A stretch of 64,000 nucleotides of DNA from Wurfbainia villosa (lineage: Eukaryota > Streptophyta > Magnoliopsida > Zingiberales > Zingiberaceae): contig CM045992.1 of NCBI GenBank assembly GCA_025175895.1, positions 121,112,377-121,176,376 of the forward strand, in the 5' to 3' direction. This document shows, one piece after another, positions 37,801-48,309 of this stretch (position 1 is its first letter; each line of letters starts with the position of its first letter). The position numbers and the translations under genes are program-made. The notes beneath the pieces were generated by a model that saw nothing but the letters and a program-made list of their open reading frames with translations, made no database searches and was not told the origin of the DNA.

Positions 37801-38480
37801 GGAACTGTAGATTTGTAAATCCAATACTACATGGTTTTAAATTTGTAAATACAGCACCAACACCACTATGACGTTGAATTTGTAAATCCAACACATCTTG
37901 CAATTCCAGCACCACATTCAATGGTGCTGGATTGAGTATGGTGATGGAATTGCAATTCCAACACCACGGTGGTCTTTGGAATTCCAGTTCACCACGAATC
38001 TTTGGATTTGTAAATTAAGATTACGTGGTATTGGATTTGCAAATCTATTTGATCAAAATTTAAATTCATGTTACTATTATGTTTCGTAATATAATTTTAG
38101 CACAACTTTTTATTTTGAGCAGTTTGAAATTATGCGTAGTCTTTGGAAATTATATTTCGAACACTGATGATCCTAGGATTAAATTCAAAGACCACGCATT
38201 TCAATTGCTCGAAAACAAAATGTGGTCTTTGAAATTATATTACTGAGAACGTAGTGATCTTTGAAATTTAAATTCTCGATCTGCAGTGGATTTGCAAATC
38301 CAATACCATGTGGTGCTGAATTTGTAAGACCAATTCCAACACCACACTCAATCCAGCACCATAGTGTGGTGCTGGAATTGCAAGATCAACACCACGTATT
38401 GATTTTAATACAGTGTTAATTTTAAGTCGGAATTGAAATTCAGAATCCTTGATATGGTGGTGTTGGTATTGGTCTTGCAA
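37800..38480. repeat. Imperfect inverted/tandem repeats built on TTTGTAAATCCAACACCA
   Basis: The words TGGTGCTGGATT, its inverse AATCCAGCACCA, and GATTTGCAAATC recur in both orientations, for example near 37905-37935, 38030-38045, 38285-38320 and 38340-38380. This gives a stretch capable of forming long hairpins upstream of WAKL copy 1. It may be a foldback element; no clear ends were found. Confidence 0.65.
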
Positions 38481-38489
38481 GAAAATTCA

Positions 38490-39070
38490 AAAAATATTTA
38501 TATCTGCATGAGTGAAAGAGTTCGAGGAATTCATTGGTGTGCACTAATTTGTATATTTTTGAGCATCGCTGGCGATAGTGCTCACAACGAAGAGACGACG
38601 ACGCTCGATCGGGAAAGTCGCCAGGAGCATGTTGCAGAAGGTGGTGTCAATATTGCGCAAGGAGATCCGGTGCCGAGAAAAGGAACAAATGGGTGAGGAG
38701 AATAAAAGGAAGGCGACGGTGAGAAGAAAAGTGATCGAGAGGATTTATGCACTGAAGAAACGAATAGGAGGGAGGGAGGGAAAGTTAATACTAGAACCAC
38801 TTTCAATATCTGAACATTAAATCTATATTTAATTGGAGGGATAAAAAGAGAATGAGATGTATTCTTTGGTAAATATGAAATTAAGAAATTGTATTTGGAC
38901 AATTCTAAATTTGAAGTGCGCCCTTGATAAATTGCCGAAGAAAATATCAGGAAAGGCAAATGCTGCATACCAAGAGTTTGCCGTTTTTTATGAGGATATA
39001 GAAGAAGCTAAATTATATATATATATAAGATTGATATCATGAGCATCCACTTACTGTGCATTCGTCCATT
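38490..39070. other. Unassigned stretch with short open frames
   Basis: Short frames such as one around 38560-38696 containing EHVAEGGVNIAQGDPVPRKG have no family I recognise and no splice context. They are more likely decayed repeat or gene fragments than genes. Confidence 0.3.
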
Positions 39071-39074
39071 CGTG

Positions 39075-39400
39075 TCCGATAATTTTTCAACACTTATTTA
39101 GTCATCGAATATTGTTTACCCACGTTCCCATGATAAGGACTTATAATTATTACAAGTCATAACACTAATATTTGGTTTTGCTCACATAGCCGTATTAACT
39201 CAAACTCCTATTTATTTGATGAGGAAGGAAATAATTTTCTAAAATAATTTTTCAACGCGTATTTGATCATTGAATATTGTTCACACGTTCCCATGATAAG
39301 GACTTATAATTATTACAAGTCATAACACTAATATTTGGTTTTGCTCACGTAATCATATTAACTCTAACTCCTATTTACTTGATGATGAGGAAGGAAACAA
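39075..39400 (+). repeat. Tandem duplication of about 160 bp
   Basis: The sequence from AATTTTTCAAC through CCCATGATAAGGACTTATAA and TCATAACACTAATATTTGG to GATGAGGAAGGAAA occurs twice back to back. Single copies lie near 45460 and near 62405, each next to a broken kinase copy. It is therefore part of the 3' flank of one WAKL sub-lineage. Confidence 0.8.
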
Positions 39401-39799
39401 TTTTTGTTTGACTGTGGAATCGATTGGCGGAGGCGACGAGCATACTTTTTTGCACCAATTGATGAGGAAAGAAATAAAAATTGTGGAAAAAAAAATTTAT
39501 AGTGGACTTATAACTCGGAGAGCTAAACTAGGTGCACATGCATTGCAACTTCCTTATAAAAGTGAATAGTACTCCTCGCCAAATTATAAGTTAGACTAGT
39601 AATCCTCCAACTGCTTTGTGACTTTTTCAAATTTATAGACCATATTTAAGTTGGACTACTACTATTGTCAAATTTTCTAGTGATTCCATATCACTCTTTA
39701 ATTTGTTTTCCTTTTACAATACATACATCGATCTGAATTTTTTTTCTTCAATTTATTTCGATTTCATAGCTCTTAAACCACAACAAAACAAAATCCATG

Positions 39800-40835
39800 T
39801 ATATACTTCAATTCGTAGGGTGCTCTTGATGATGGCACGGCTACTCAATTACTACTACATCATTGGTCTAATTTGAGGCACCTCTTGACGAGCATGGCCA
39901 TTCTTTCGACGATTTCTCCTTTGGCTTCATTTAGAACTATGGGATCGAGGATCTCAACGAACTTAAGAAGTCCATAACTAGGTGCCTCTTCTTGTTATCT
40001 TTTGGGTAAGGAGTTGCAGCCTTCCCCGTCAAAAGCTCTGCAAGAATGACTCCAAAACTATAAACATCACTCTTTTGGCCGGGTTAATATTCCTGTTTGA
40101 TGGTACTCAGGATCCAAGTATCCATAAGTTCCTTGAACAACAGTAGTTACTGAATTATTTTCCCAAGTAATTAACGACCTTTCGTCGAGCAGAATGTTGG
40201 ACGATTTGACATCTCTGTGAAAAATTATTATGGAAGCTTCAGAGTGTATATAAGATATTGCTCTGGCAATTTCGTAAGCGATTCTCAAACGATAAAGGCG
40301 AATATTATTGATGATCATTAAGATGATAGGAGAGTACGTGTTCCACCTGATCATATAAACTCAACAAAAAGAAAAAAAAAAGGAACTTCTATTTCCAAGC
40401 AACAGCCAAAGAACTTAACAATAACATTTCTAAAGCTGGTTTGAGAAAGAATGAAGACCTCATTGATGAATTGCCCGAGCACAATTTAATTCGTTTGTTA
40501 TCTTTGGCCTTTTGATGGCAACTCCGCGTTGATCTGATAAAATTCCTTTGTACATGTTTCCATGACTTCGCCGTCGACAGTTCGAGTTTTATCAAAATAA
40601 TCAGTAGCCTTTTCCATTTCATCTAGCTCATAGATCTTCACCCTTTCAATAACAATATCGTCTGAAGGAGATTGTGCGTTTTTCAACAACTGTAGATTTC
40701 CGCGATAATTTTCCTTACTTTTCTTCACCAAATTTCTTTTTTTTTCAACCTCCTGCTTAGTGTATTCACAACTATAAAAATAAGGAAACTGCCTCCGGCA
40801 GCTGCATTAATAATCAAACAGATGAATTCTGCAAA
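39800..40835 (-). pseudogene. WAKL kinase exon pseudogene A
   Basis: Fragments of the kinase exon are in order on the minus strand: KKSKENYRGNLQLLKNAQSP and YELDEMEKATDYFDKTRTVD near 40.7-40.6 kb, then RIAYEIARAISYIHSEAS, HRDVKSSNILLDERS and GTYGYLDPEYHQTGIL near 40.3-40.1 kb. The DFGASR block is deleted, the P-loop is broken (DGEVMETC for GGGGHGNVY), and the C-terminal lobe has deletions and frame shifts. The exon acceptor (TTCTGC on the plus strand) is still visible at about 40828. The extracellular exon is missing: the intron runs into an aldolase fragment at 41246. It cannot make a kinase. Confidence 0.85.
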
Positions 40836-41245
40836 ATCATTAATCATGCGAAGAAGAGTTTAAACATAAAATGTAATTCACCATTAGTTAATGAAATAAT
40901 ATTTTGCATCAATTTGTGGTGTAATAATTATCACCAAATGCAGGACAAGATGCAGTTTTATAGAAAATCAACCTTTGATTGCAGCAATGGATTTTAATGA
41001 TTATGGAGATTACGAACTGAAGATTTTTTTTTTAATTGTGGAAAAATTAAAAATGCACCTACTATTTTTATTATAATTAAAAAAAAGCACTTTATTCTCA
41101 ATTTTAATTCTGCTTCGACAGTATTATAGCAATTTTAACTAAAATTTTTATAACGTGAAATAGTAAAATTATTTAAAGCAATTTATCGAAACTACTCCAA
41201 TATCTTTTAGCATTTTTTTAGGAACAAATTTGAGCAAAATTGTTA

Positions 41246-41569
41246 CGGAGGACTGTTCCTGCTGCTGTTCCAGCTATTGTTTTCCTTTCAGGAGGACAGA
41301 GCGAAGAGGAAGCTACTTTGAACTTGAATGCCATGAACAAGCTGAAGGGGAAGAAGCCGTGGTCACTTTCCTTCTCATTCGGACTTGCCTTGCAGCAAAG
41401 CACGCTCAAGGCATGGCAAGGGAAGGTCGAGAACGTGGAGAAGGCGAGGGCCGCCTTACTCACCCGGTGCAAGGCGAACTCAGAGGCAACACTAGGTGTC
41501 TACAAGGGCGATGCTGCCGGAGGTGAAGGCGTCTCGGAGAGCCTTCACGTCAAGGACTACAAGTATTGA
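41246..41569 (+). pseudogene. Aldolase 3'-end fragment (copy A)
   Basis: From GAGGACTGTTCC on, the sequence follows aldolase exon 2 from about residue 253 (RTVPAAVPAIVFLSGG) to the C-terminal DYKY and stop, then about 300 bp of the 3'UTR. The frame is still open and only a few residues differ (for example FGLALQQ for FGRALQQ and VEKAR for VGKAR). It lacks the Schiff-base lysine and most of the barrel, so it cannot be an active aldolase. The left junction falls inside WAKL intron sequence (GAGCAAAATTGTTAC). It is the left border of the duplication unit holding WAKL copy 2. Confidence 0.9.
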
Positions 41570-42334
41570 TTGTGCGCTTGGTTAAGCGCTAGACGTCTTC
41601 GCATTGCTGCATTATGAGATGTTCCTGAATAAAGCTGAAACTTTTGCCATCGAAATTATATGTTTCCTTGCATGACTGATTTGCATTAATATCATCTTTT
41701 CAGTTTTTGTTGACTTGTATGTTGTAAGACTGATCTTGTCATCTTCTTTTGTGATGTTTTAGATTTTTTCCGTTTACCTGGGTGGAACATATGAGATCGA
41801 TATGACATGTTATTCTGGGATCGGATTATATTATCATCTGAAAATTATCTGTTCAGTGAATGTTTCTAGTTGATAATTTATATTTTTACAATAAGATTTT
41901 TTATTATTATTTTATAATAATATAAATTACGTTACATAAAAAAAATAATAAACTTTGTAATAAAAAATTACACACAATATTACATTTATATTATCTCATA
42001 CCAAATACAATCTTAATACAAGGAAAACTTTCTAATGTATTACATGCACACCAATCTTTAATTTACCTTTTCTTTTAAGGTAGATACATCGATCTGAAAG
42101 TTTTCTTCAATTTATTTTCAACTTCATAACTCTTGAGCCACAACAAAACAAAACCTAATATATAATATAAAAGGTTGGAATCCGTCAACTTAAATTACGG
42201 TAGATCTTTAACCCTTAAGATTAGTAATTAACGTATGGAGAAATGACACCTTTGCATTTGCGAGGAATCAATCCGTTGTCATATAATATCTGCATGCACT
42301 AGCCATTAGACCCTTCCCACGGAGGCAACAAAAC

Positions 42335-44958
42335 CTAATATACCTCAATAAGTAGGGTGCTCTCGATGTTGCCATCGCTATCAGCATTGGATTTCTCTGC
42401 ATTCATGGCTCCTAATGCTTCCTCCAGCTCCTTCATCGTTGGTCGTTCATTCCCACTCAATTTGAGGCAACTCTCTACGAGCCTCGCCATTCTTTCGACG
42501 ATTTCTCCTTCGGCTTCATTTAGAACAATGGGATCGAGGATCTCATGGAGTGTGTTTTCTTTCAACGAACCTAAGAAATCCATAACTAGGTGTCTCATCG
42601 TGTCTTCTTTTCGATAAGGAGCTGCAGCTTTCCCCGTCAAAAGCTCTGCGAGAATGACTCCAAAACTATAAACATCACTCTTTTGGGTTAATTTTCCTGT
42701 TTGATGGTACTCAGGATCCAAGTATCCATAAGTTCCTTGAACGACAGTAGTCACAGGATTCTTTTCGCAAGTAACAACTCTCGAAGCACCAAAATCGGCT
42801 AGCTTTGCAATATTCCTTTCGCCGAGCAGAATGTTGGACGATTTGACATCTCTGTGAAAAATTGTTATGGAAACTTCAGAGTGTATATAAGATAGTGCTC
42901 TGGCAATTTCGTAGGCGATTCTCAAACGATCTTTAAATGATAAAGGCGAATATTGTTGATGATCAGTAAGATGATCGGAGAGTGTTCCGCCTGATATAAA
43001 CTCAAATACAAGCAGAGGCACTTCTGTCTCCAAGCAACAGCCAAAGAACTTGACCACATTTCTATGGCTGGTTTGAGAAAGAATGAAGACTTCATTGATG
43101 AATTGCCCGAGCTCGCTTTCGTTCGTTATCTTTGGCCTTTTGATGGCGACTACGTGTTGATCCGATAAAATTCCTTTGTACACGTTTCCATGGCCTCCGC
43201 CGCCGACAATTCGAGTTTTATCGAAATAATCAGTAGCCTTTTCCATTTCATGTAGCTCATAGATCTTCATCCTTTCGATAACAATATCATCCGAAGAAGA
43301 TTGTGCGTCTTTCAGCAACTGTAGATTTCTGCTATAATTTTCCTTCCTTTTCTTAACCAAATTTCTTTTTTTCAACCTCCTCCTTAGTGTATTCATAGTC
43401 ATAAAAATAAGGAAACTGCCTACAGCAGCTGCACTAATAATCATCAAGATGAATTCTGCAAAATCATGGGAAGAAGAGTTTAAACAAAAAATCTAATCCG
43501 CCATTAGTTAATGAAATAATATTTTGCATCAATTTGTTGTGTAATAATTATCAGCGAATGCAGGACAAGATGCAGTTTTATAGAAAACACAACCTTTGAT
43601 TGCAGCTAGCGATGGATTGTAATGATCATGGAGATATAATTTTTTTAAAAAAATTGTAGAAAACTAAAAAAGCATCTACTATTTTTTATTATCATTAAAA
43701 AGAAGCACTTTATTCGCAATTTTAACTAAAATTATTTAATGTAAAATAATTTTGATCAAAATTATTCAAAACAATTTATCAAAACTACTCCATGCATCTT
43801 CTAGCATTTTTTATGTATCAAATTTGAGCAAAATTGTTACATAGTATTTCTAAACCAAGTTGTAGTAGTAAATGAAAGAAAACAACTTAGTCACCCATTT
43901 AATGCTAATAGATAAGAGGTTTTTATTAGAGATTTTTTTTCTCATTGTTTTTTTTTCTTTGTTACTACTCAAAATATTGGAATCGTGTTAATCTAATCTA
44001 ATGTCCTTTTGCTCGGATTTCATAAATATGAGAGTAAATAAATTACGAATGAATTTTATCGATTTTTCTCCCAAATCAATTCTTATCCATCGTACAACAA
44101 CAGCCTTTTCTTTGTTATTGTTTTGTTTACGGAGAAATAAAAAGGTCGATGGTATGTAGATAACTCACTTAAATTTGATCGTGGCCGAAAGGGTGGCCGA
44201 AAGGGTGCCCGAATCATGCACGCCTGGCCGCCGCACAACCAATTGACGACGACGGTGACATGACCTTGTTGCCGGTCATAAAACTCCCTCCCAGGAGGGT
44301 ACCACGGCGAATTCGAGTAGAACCAGGAACGATCCACAAGGAACGAGTAGTGACAAGAATTGGATGACGAGTTGCCGGAGTAGATGGACAAGTGGAAAGT
44401 GAACTGCTGCGCTAATGGCGGGATGGCTGTCTGGCAGCAACCGTTGTCGCCGGAACAGGTGCCGTAAGCGAAGGTGGCGTTGGTGGTGTTGCAGAGAGAA
44501 ACGCAGCTGCCGGTAGCATCAAAATCAGAGAAATTTCCGATGTCGGATGTCGCCGTACTGAAGAAGGCGACGGCGTCGCATCCAATGGCGGTGAAGATGT
44601 TTCTGGAGCTGGAAAGGAAGAACGGCGAGCCGGTGAGGTTCATCCCCGACAAGGCGTAGCTTCTTCCGGCCGTAACGTTGTTGACTGGGCAGTCGGTTGC
44701 GATTGGCTGCAGTACTGTGGCTGTCGAGTTGTCGAGGTCGATGTCGACGAGTTGGATGTCGCGGTAGTAGAGTTTGGAGTCGTTGCAAGCGACGTTGAAG
44801 CCGGTGTCGAAGCAGCCGGCCTCGATGCCGAAGGGGAAGGGGATGTCGACGTCGCCGCAGCGCCTGGTGCAGGCCGCCTCTGCTTCAGTTGCATGAGTAA
44901 GTACTGCTAAAAGCAGAACCAACAGCATGCAAATTACAGACTTCTTCTTCTTCTCCAT
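42335..44958 (-). CDS. Wall-associated receptor kinase-like protein (WAKL copy 2)
   Basis: Two exons, 44958-44169 and 43455-42335, join in phase 1 to give 636 residues. The frame upstream of 44958 starts with TTG, so the ATG at 44958 (MEKKKKSVICML) is the start. Signal peptide, GUB_WAK domain (CTRRCGDVDIPFPFG; GDNGCCQTAIP), membrane segment (LMIISAAAVGSFLIFMTM) and RD kinase follow the same plan as copy 1. Motifs: GGGGHGNVYKG, VAIKRPK, HRDVKSSNILLG, DFGASR and YLDPEY. The residue after NILL is glycine instead of the usual aspartate; it is not a catalytic residue. Compared with copy 1 the ectodomain has a longer linker (RAPFRPPFRPRS) and the activation segment reads TCEKNPVTT. The intron carries a 141-bp insertion. 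All catalytic residues are present, so it is probably functional. Confidence 0.9.
43965..44105. mobile_element. 141-bp insertion with 12-bp direct repeats in WAKL2 intron
   Basis: TTTTCTTTGTTA occurs at 43953-43964 and again at 44106-44117. The sequence between is absent from the matching intron of WAKL copy 1. The direct repeats look like a target duplication from a retroposed or transposed element, but no terminal inverted repeats or Pol III boxes are clear. Confidence 0.55.

Positions 44959-44961
<3 letters not shown>

Positions 44962-44996
<35 letters not shown>
44962..44996. repeat. (CT)n microsatellite in WAKL2 5' leader
   Basis: About 16 CT units lie directly upstream of the start codon, so the transcript leader carries a GA repeat. 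Copies 1 and 3 have shorter versions at the same place. Confidence 0.9.
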
Positions 44997-44997
<1 letters not shown>

Positions 44998-45060
44998 TGT
45001 AGTTCTATTTCTCCAGTGGCTAGCGAGCTCGACGAGTGGAGCTTCACTTCTTGCTGGTGC

Positions 45061-45070
45061 CTTTAAATAA
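45061..45070 (-). promoter_or_regulatory. TATA-like box of WAKL copy 2
   Basis: TTATTTAAAG on the minus strand about 105 bp upstream of the start, conserved in all three intact copies. Confidence 0.5.
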
Positions 45071-45860
45071 CGATGAATTGTTCGTCGTCCATTAATTTCA
45101 GTAAAATAGACTTCGTCAACGCGGAGCTTTCATTTTAACGTGTGATTATTTTTTCCAGGATCGATCGAGTTTATGGTCAATTAAAATGGACTGGCACTTC
45201 AGATTTTTCTGTTTTAATTTCCAGTATCTTAGAATTTTCGCCTTTCGATTGCAGAACGAAGACGAAGTCCAATTGATCAAGTCTATAGAAGAATTATATA
45301 CGAGTGTAATTCGATAGCTAATATTAATCTAATCGACTCTGTGTTTAATTATTCATTATCTTAACATAATTAATTTTATATAATTTAATAATTAATACTC
45401 TCGCAACCTGAAAAATATAATTAACATCGAATCAGAAGTAAATTTAATTTCCCAAAATAATTTCTCTACGCGCATTTAGTCAAGGAATATTTATGGGTTC
45501 CGATGATAGACTTGAATTATTAAAAGTCGTCGACGATCGGATGTTTATAGCTTTAGGAATCATTCTCACAGCGCTTTTGACGGGGAATCTGCAATTCCTT
45601 ATCGAAAAGACACTTGATCATGGACACTTCTTAGGTTCCTTGAAAGAAAACGCACTTCATGAGGTCCTCGATCCCATTGTTCTGAATGAAGCCAAAGGAG
45701 AAATCGTCCAAAGAACGGCAAAGCTCGTAGAGAGGTGCCTCAAATTCAATGGGAACGAACGACTAATGGGATATTTGTAAAAGATTGAAATCGTCAATTT
45801 ATCGATCTGTCTCATGATCATTGTGAGAGAGATAAATCACGAAATATTCTGTGAGTCTTG

Positions 45861-45973
45861 ACATGATGGTTAAGACATATGGAGGTCATCTGAATTCAGA
45901 AAAAAAATTTAGACCTCCTCCGAAATCAACCTATGTCACTTCTACAAACACCGTCATATCTTAACCATCATGT
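45861..45973. mobile_element. Small foldback MITE inside kinase pseudogene B
   Basis: The ends ACATGATGGTTAAGACATATG and the inverse CGTCATATCTTAACCATCATGT pair almost perfectly, giving a 113-bp hairpin element. It lies in the first gap of the pseudogene. Its exact target duplication is unclear. Confidence 0.65.
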
Positions 45974-46089
45974 TATTCCCGTGGAGACAATGATGGAGGT
46001 TCATGGAAGAAGCACTGGGAGCCACGAGGGCAGAGAAATCCAATATTATCGATGGTGATATGCTAATAGTACGTAGTTTAAGAGCACCC

Positions 46090-46411
46090 CAGAGCAATGA
46101 CACGTCGGTAAGAACTTGGGCGGTCACTGCGGCAGCCATGGTTCAATCCCTGCCGACCACAGTTTACGGAGGGGAATTCACCATTTTCTACTCGCTCGCG
46201 GGTTGCGGAGGTGGGTTTTCGTTTTCCAACTGGATCGGTGTGGGGTGCGGATTCAATTGGCGTACATACCCCTCACGACGACTTGGCAATGCGTCGTCCT
46301 GATTTATCCTTGTGGGCCGGTAAAGACTCTTCGGAGACCATGAGACAGACTGGTTCACCAAGTGGATCGGATTAATCGGGTAAAGCTTGATACCACTTGT
46401 TAATAAAAAAA
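46090..46411 (+). mobile_element. SINE-like insertion with perfect Pol III B box
   Basis: A consensus B box GGTTCAATCCC lies near 46140, about 50 bp into the element, and the element ends with a poly(A) run (TTAATAAAAAAAAAAA) near 46400-46411. It splits the kinase 3'-end sequence between AAGAGCACCC and TTACGAATTG, which are contiguous in the other copies. The A box is weak, and I could not see a clean target duplication. Confidence 0.6.
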
Positions 46412-46479
46412 AAAACCTTACGAATTGAAGTATATATTGTTGGGGTTTTGTTTCTTTGTGGTTTAATTAGAGCAATGAA

Positions 46480-47100
46480 ATTGAAAATAAATTGAAGGAA
46501 AAAAAAATCCAGATTGATGTGTCTGTTGTAAAAGAAAAAACAAATTAAAGATTGGTGTGTATGTGTTAAAAGTTTTGTAATTAATTTATAATTCGACTGT
46601 CTGACATTCATAATTAGAGAAATGAGTTTATGAGTCCACATGATCCACAACAATTCTGGTAGCTTCAATGATGTCATGGGTTTATTTAAAAATATTGATA
46701 TTATTGTATCTATTGTATGAATTTATAATACTGAAAAATAAAAGTAAATTGTAAATAAAAAATTCATAGTGAGTCGTCAGAATCTTTGTGCTTCTTGAAT
46801 CTGTAGGGATGAAAATTTCTGCTCACCGTCTGAGGAACAATCATAATTATCAAATTAAAAGACTGCGCATTGACATTCTCAGAACTCTCTGTTCTCTCCA
46901 ACATCCGATTGACAACTCACACACAACTCTTCACTCGTATCCCCTCTTACATTTATCTCTTGCACTTGACACTTTTTCTCTAAAAAAAAAAAAGTTTGGA
47001 CGCACCATCTAGGTGTTTGGCAGCACTTGCACACGTTGCCACGTGTGCAAGACGGGCATCACATTGTCACTTATGGCAACGTGTGCAACTGTCTACATCT
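46480..47100. other. Noncoding spacer
   Basis: AT-rich with a poly(A) run near 46981. No gene or clear repeat. Confidence 0.45.
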
Positions 47101-47103
47101 TCC

Positions 47104-48020
47104 ACTTGTCCAAGTTATGTCACACAAATAAATGGTCACATAGACCAATAAAAAGTATTTAGTCACATAGACTAAATCAAATTGGAGTCTATAGTCTCAA
47201 AAGACTAATTAGAATAGAGATCAATAGTCACAAAGACTAAGGTGACATTTGGTTCGAGTGTGGAAATAGGAATGAAAATGAGTTTGATAGTAGGGTGGAA
47301 TGAGAATGAGTTTAGTCATTCCAATAACATTGTTTGGTTTATAAGTTGGGAATGAAAGCGGAGACGATGTTGATGTCGTTGTTGGGTCGTCGATCGCCGC
47401 CGGTCAATGGTCGTCGGGGCACTAGCGGTCATCGTTGGTCGTTGGTGGTCGTCGACCGCGCAGCGGTTGTCGGTCGCCGTCCGTCGGCCATCGACGGTCG
47501 CCGGTCGTCGGCCCGGTTGTTGATGTCGTCGCTCGCCATCGCGGCCGCCGATCGATCGTCGGTCGACCATCGTCGCTGTCGGTTGCCGTCCGGTCGCTTA
47601 TCATCGCCATTGGCGTCTAATCGTCGATCATCGATCGTCCACCGTCGTCGGCCGATCACGCTCGTCGCCGCTCGCCGCCTATCGCCCATCATCCGTTGCT
47701 CGTCGACGCCAGTTGTCAGCTATCGATCGTCGACCGTCGACCAACAATGATCATTTATTTGTGAATCATTTAAGTCGAGTTCTGTTGATTCCCAAACATT
47801 TGGGAATCATTCCAAAATCTTAATCTCAAACTCATTAACCAAATACCATGTATCATTCTCATTCTCATTCTCTCATTTCAAACCCTCCAATCAAATGTCA
47901 CCTAAGAGATTAATAATCACATAAACTAATAAGAGATATTTAGCTACATAGACTAAATAAAATCGGAGCCCATAGTCCCAAAAGACTAATAGAATAGAGA
48001 TTAATAGTTACAAAAACCAT
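47104..48020. repeat. Diverged direct repeats flanking the 47.2-kb MITE
   Basis: About 115 bp at 47120-47240 (CACATAGACTAAATCAAATTGG, CTCAAAAGACTAA, AATAGAGATCAATAGTCACA) recur at 47906-48020 in the same order with about 15-20 percent change. The MITE sits exactly at the inner edge, so it inserted into one repeat of an older tandem array. Confidence 0.65.
47241..47902. mobile_element. PIF/Harbinger-like MITE, 662 bp, with GTCG-rich core
   Basis: The terminal inverted repeats begin GGTGACATTTGGTT on the left and, read inward from the right, GGTGACATTTGATT. TAA flanks both sides (47238-47240 and 47903-47905), the target duplication of Tourist/PIF-Harbinger elements. Inside the ends, GGAATGAGAATGAG and its inverse also pair. 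The core at 47340-47755 is a low-complexity run of GTCG/CGTC words with high GC. It yields long open frames on both strands that I consider artefacts of composition. Confidence 0.75.
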
Positions 48021-48164
48021 TAAAACAACAAATTAATACTTAGAAAAATAGTTCGTGCGACAGTAAACACACTAAACATTCATTGCTAAGAAAATTGTTA
48101 CACTTTACATAATCATTCATAGAGTGATCAATGCTAAGAAAAATTGTTGCAGCTAATTTAATCG

Positions 48165-48305
48165 CTCCCCAAATGGTACATAACCATTCTCTGAATGACA
48201 AAAAGGCATTCATCTGATGGCACACAGTCATACTCCAAGTGGCATATAGCCGCTTTCTAGGTGGTACAAAACCATTCTCCTGGTGGTACAAAATCGTTTT
48301 CCTGG
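48165..48305. repeat. Degenerate tandem repeat, unit about 26 bp
   Basis: A word like TGGTACAAAACCATTCTCC recurs five to six times (ATGGTACATAACCATTCTCT, GTGGCATATAGCCGCTTTCT, GTGGTACAAAATCGTTTTCC). The minus-strand frame over it is therefore repetitive and not a convincing gene. Confidence 0.7.
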
Positions 48306-48309
48306 TTAC

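Larger units (their letters stand above)
45540..46470 (+). pseudogene. Inverted WAKL kinase 3'-end pseudogene B
   Basis: The plus strand encodes only the C-terminal lobe: ALGIILTALLTG, FLGSLKENALHEVLDPIVL, NEAKGEIVQRTAKLVERCLK and FNGNERL. After an interruption of about 230 bp it resumes as MEEALGATRAEKSN. After a second interruption (46090-46411) the 3' flank TTACGAATTGAAGTATAT and TTTGTTTCTTTGTGGTTTAA follows. The first interruption contains a MITE and the second a SINE-like element. It points opposite to the other kinase copies, so an inversion or inverted duplication took place. No start, P-loop, HRD or DFG remains. Confidence 0.82.

Noticed and set aside
46788..47012. 74-codon plus-strand frame near 46.8-47.0 kb
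   Set aside because: No motif or splice context, and it runs into a poly(A) tract; likely chance.
47334..47750. Open frames of up to 138 codons on both strands
   Set aside because: They are produced by the GTCG/CGTC low-complexity core of a MITE. Several overlapping frames are open at once, as expected from stop-poor composition.
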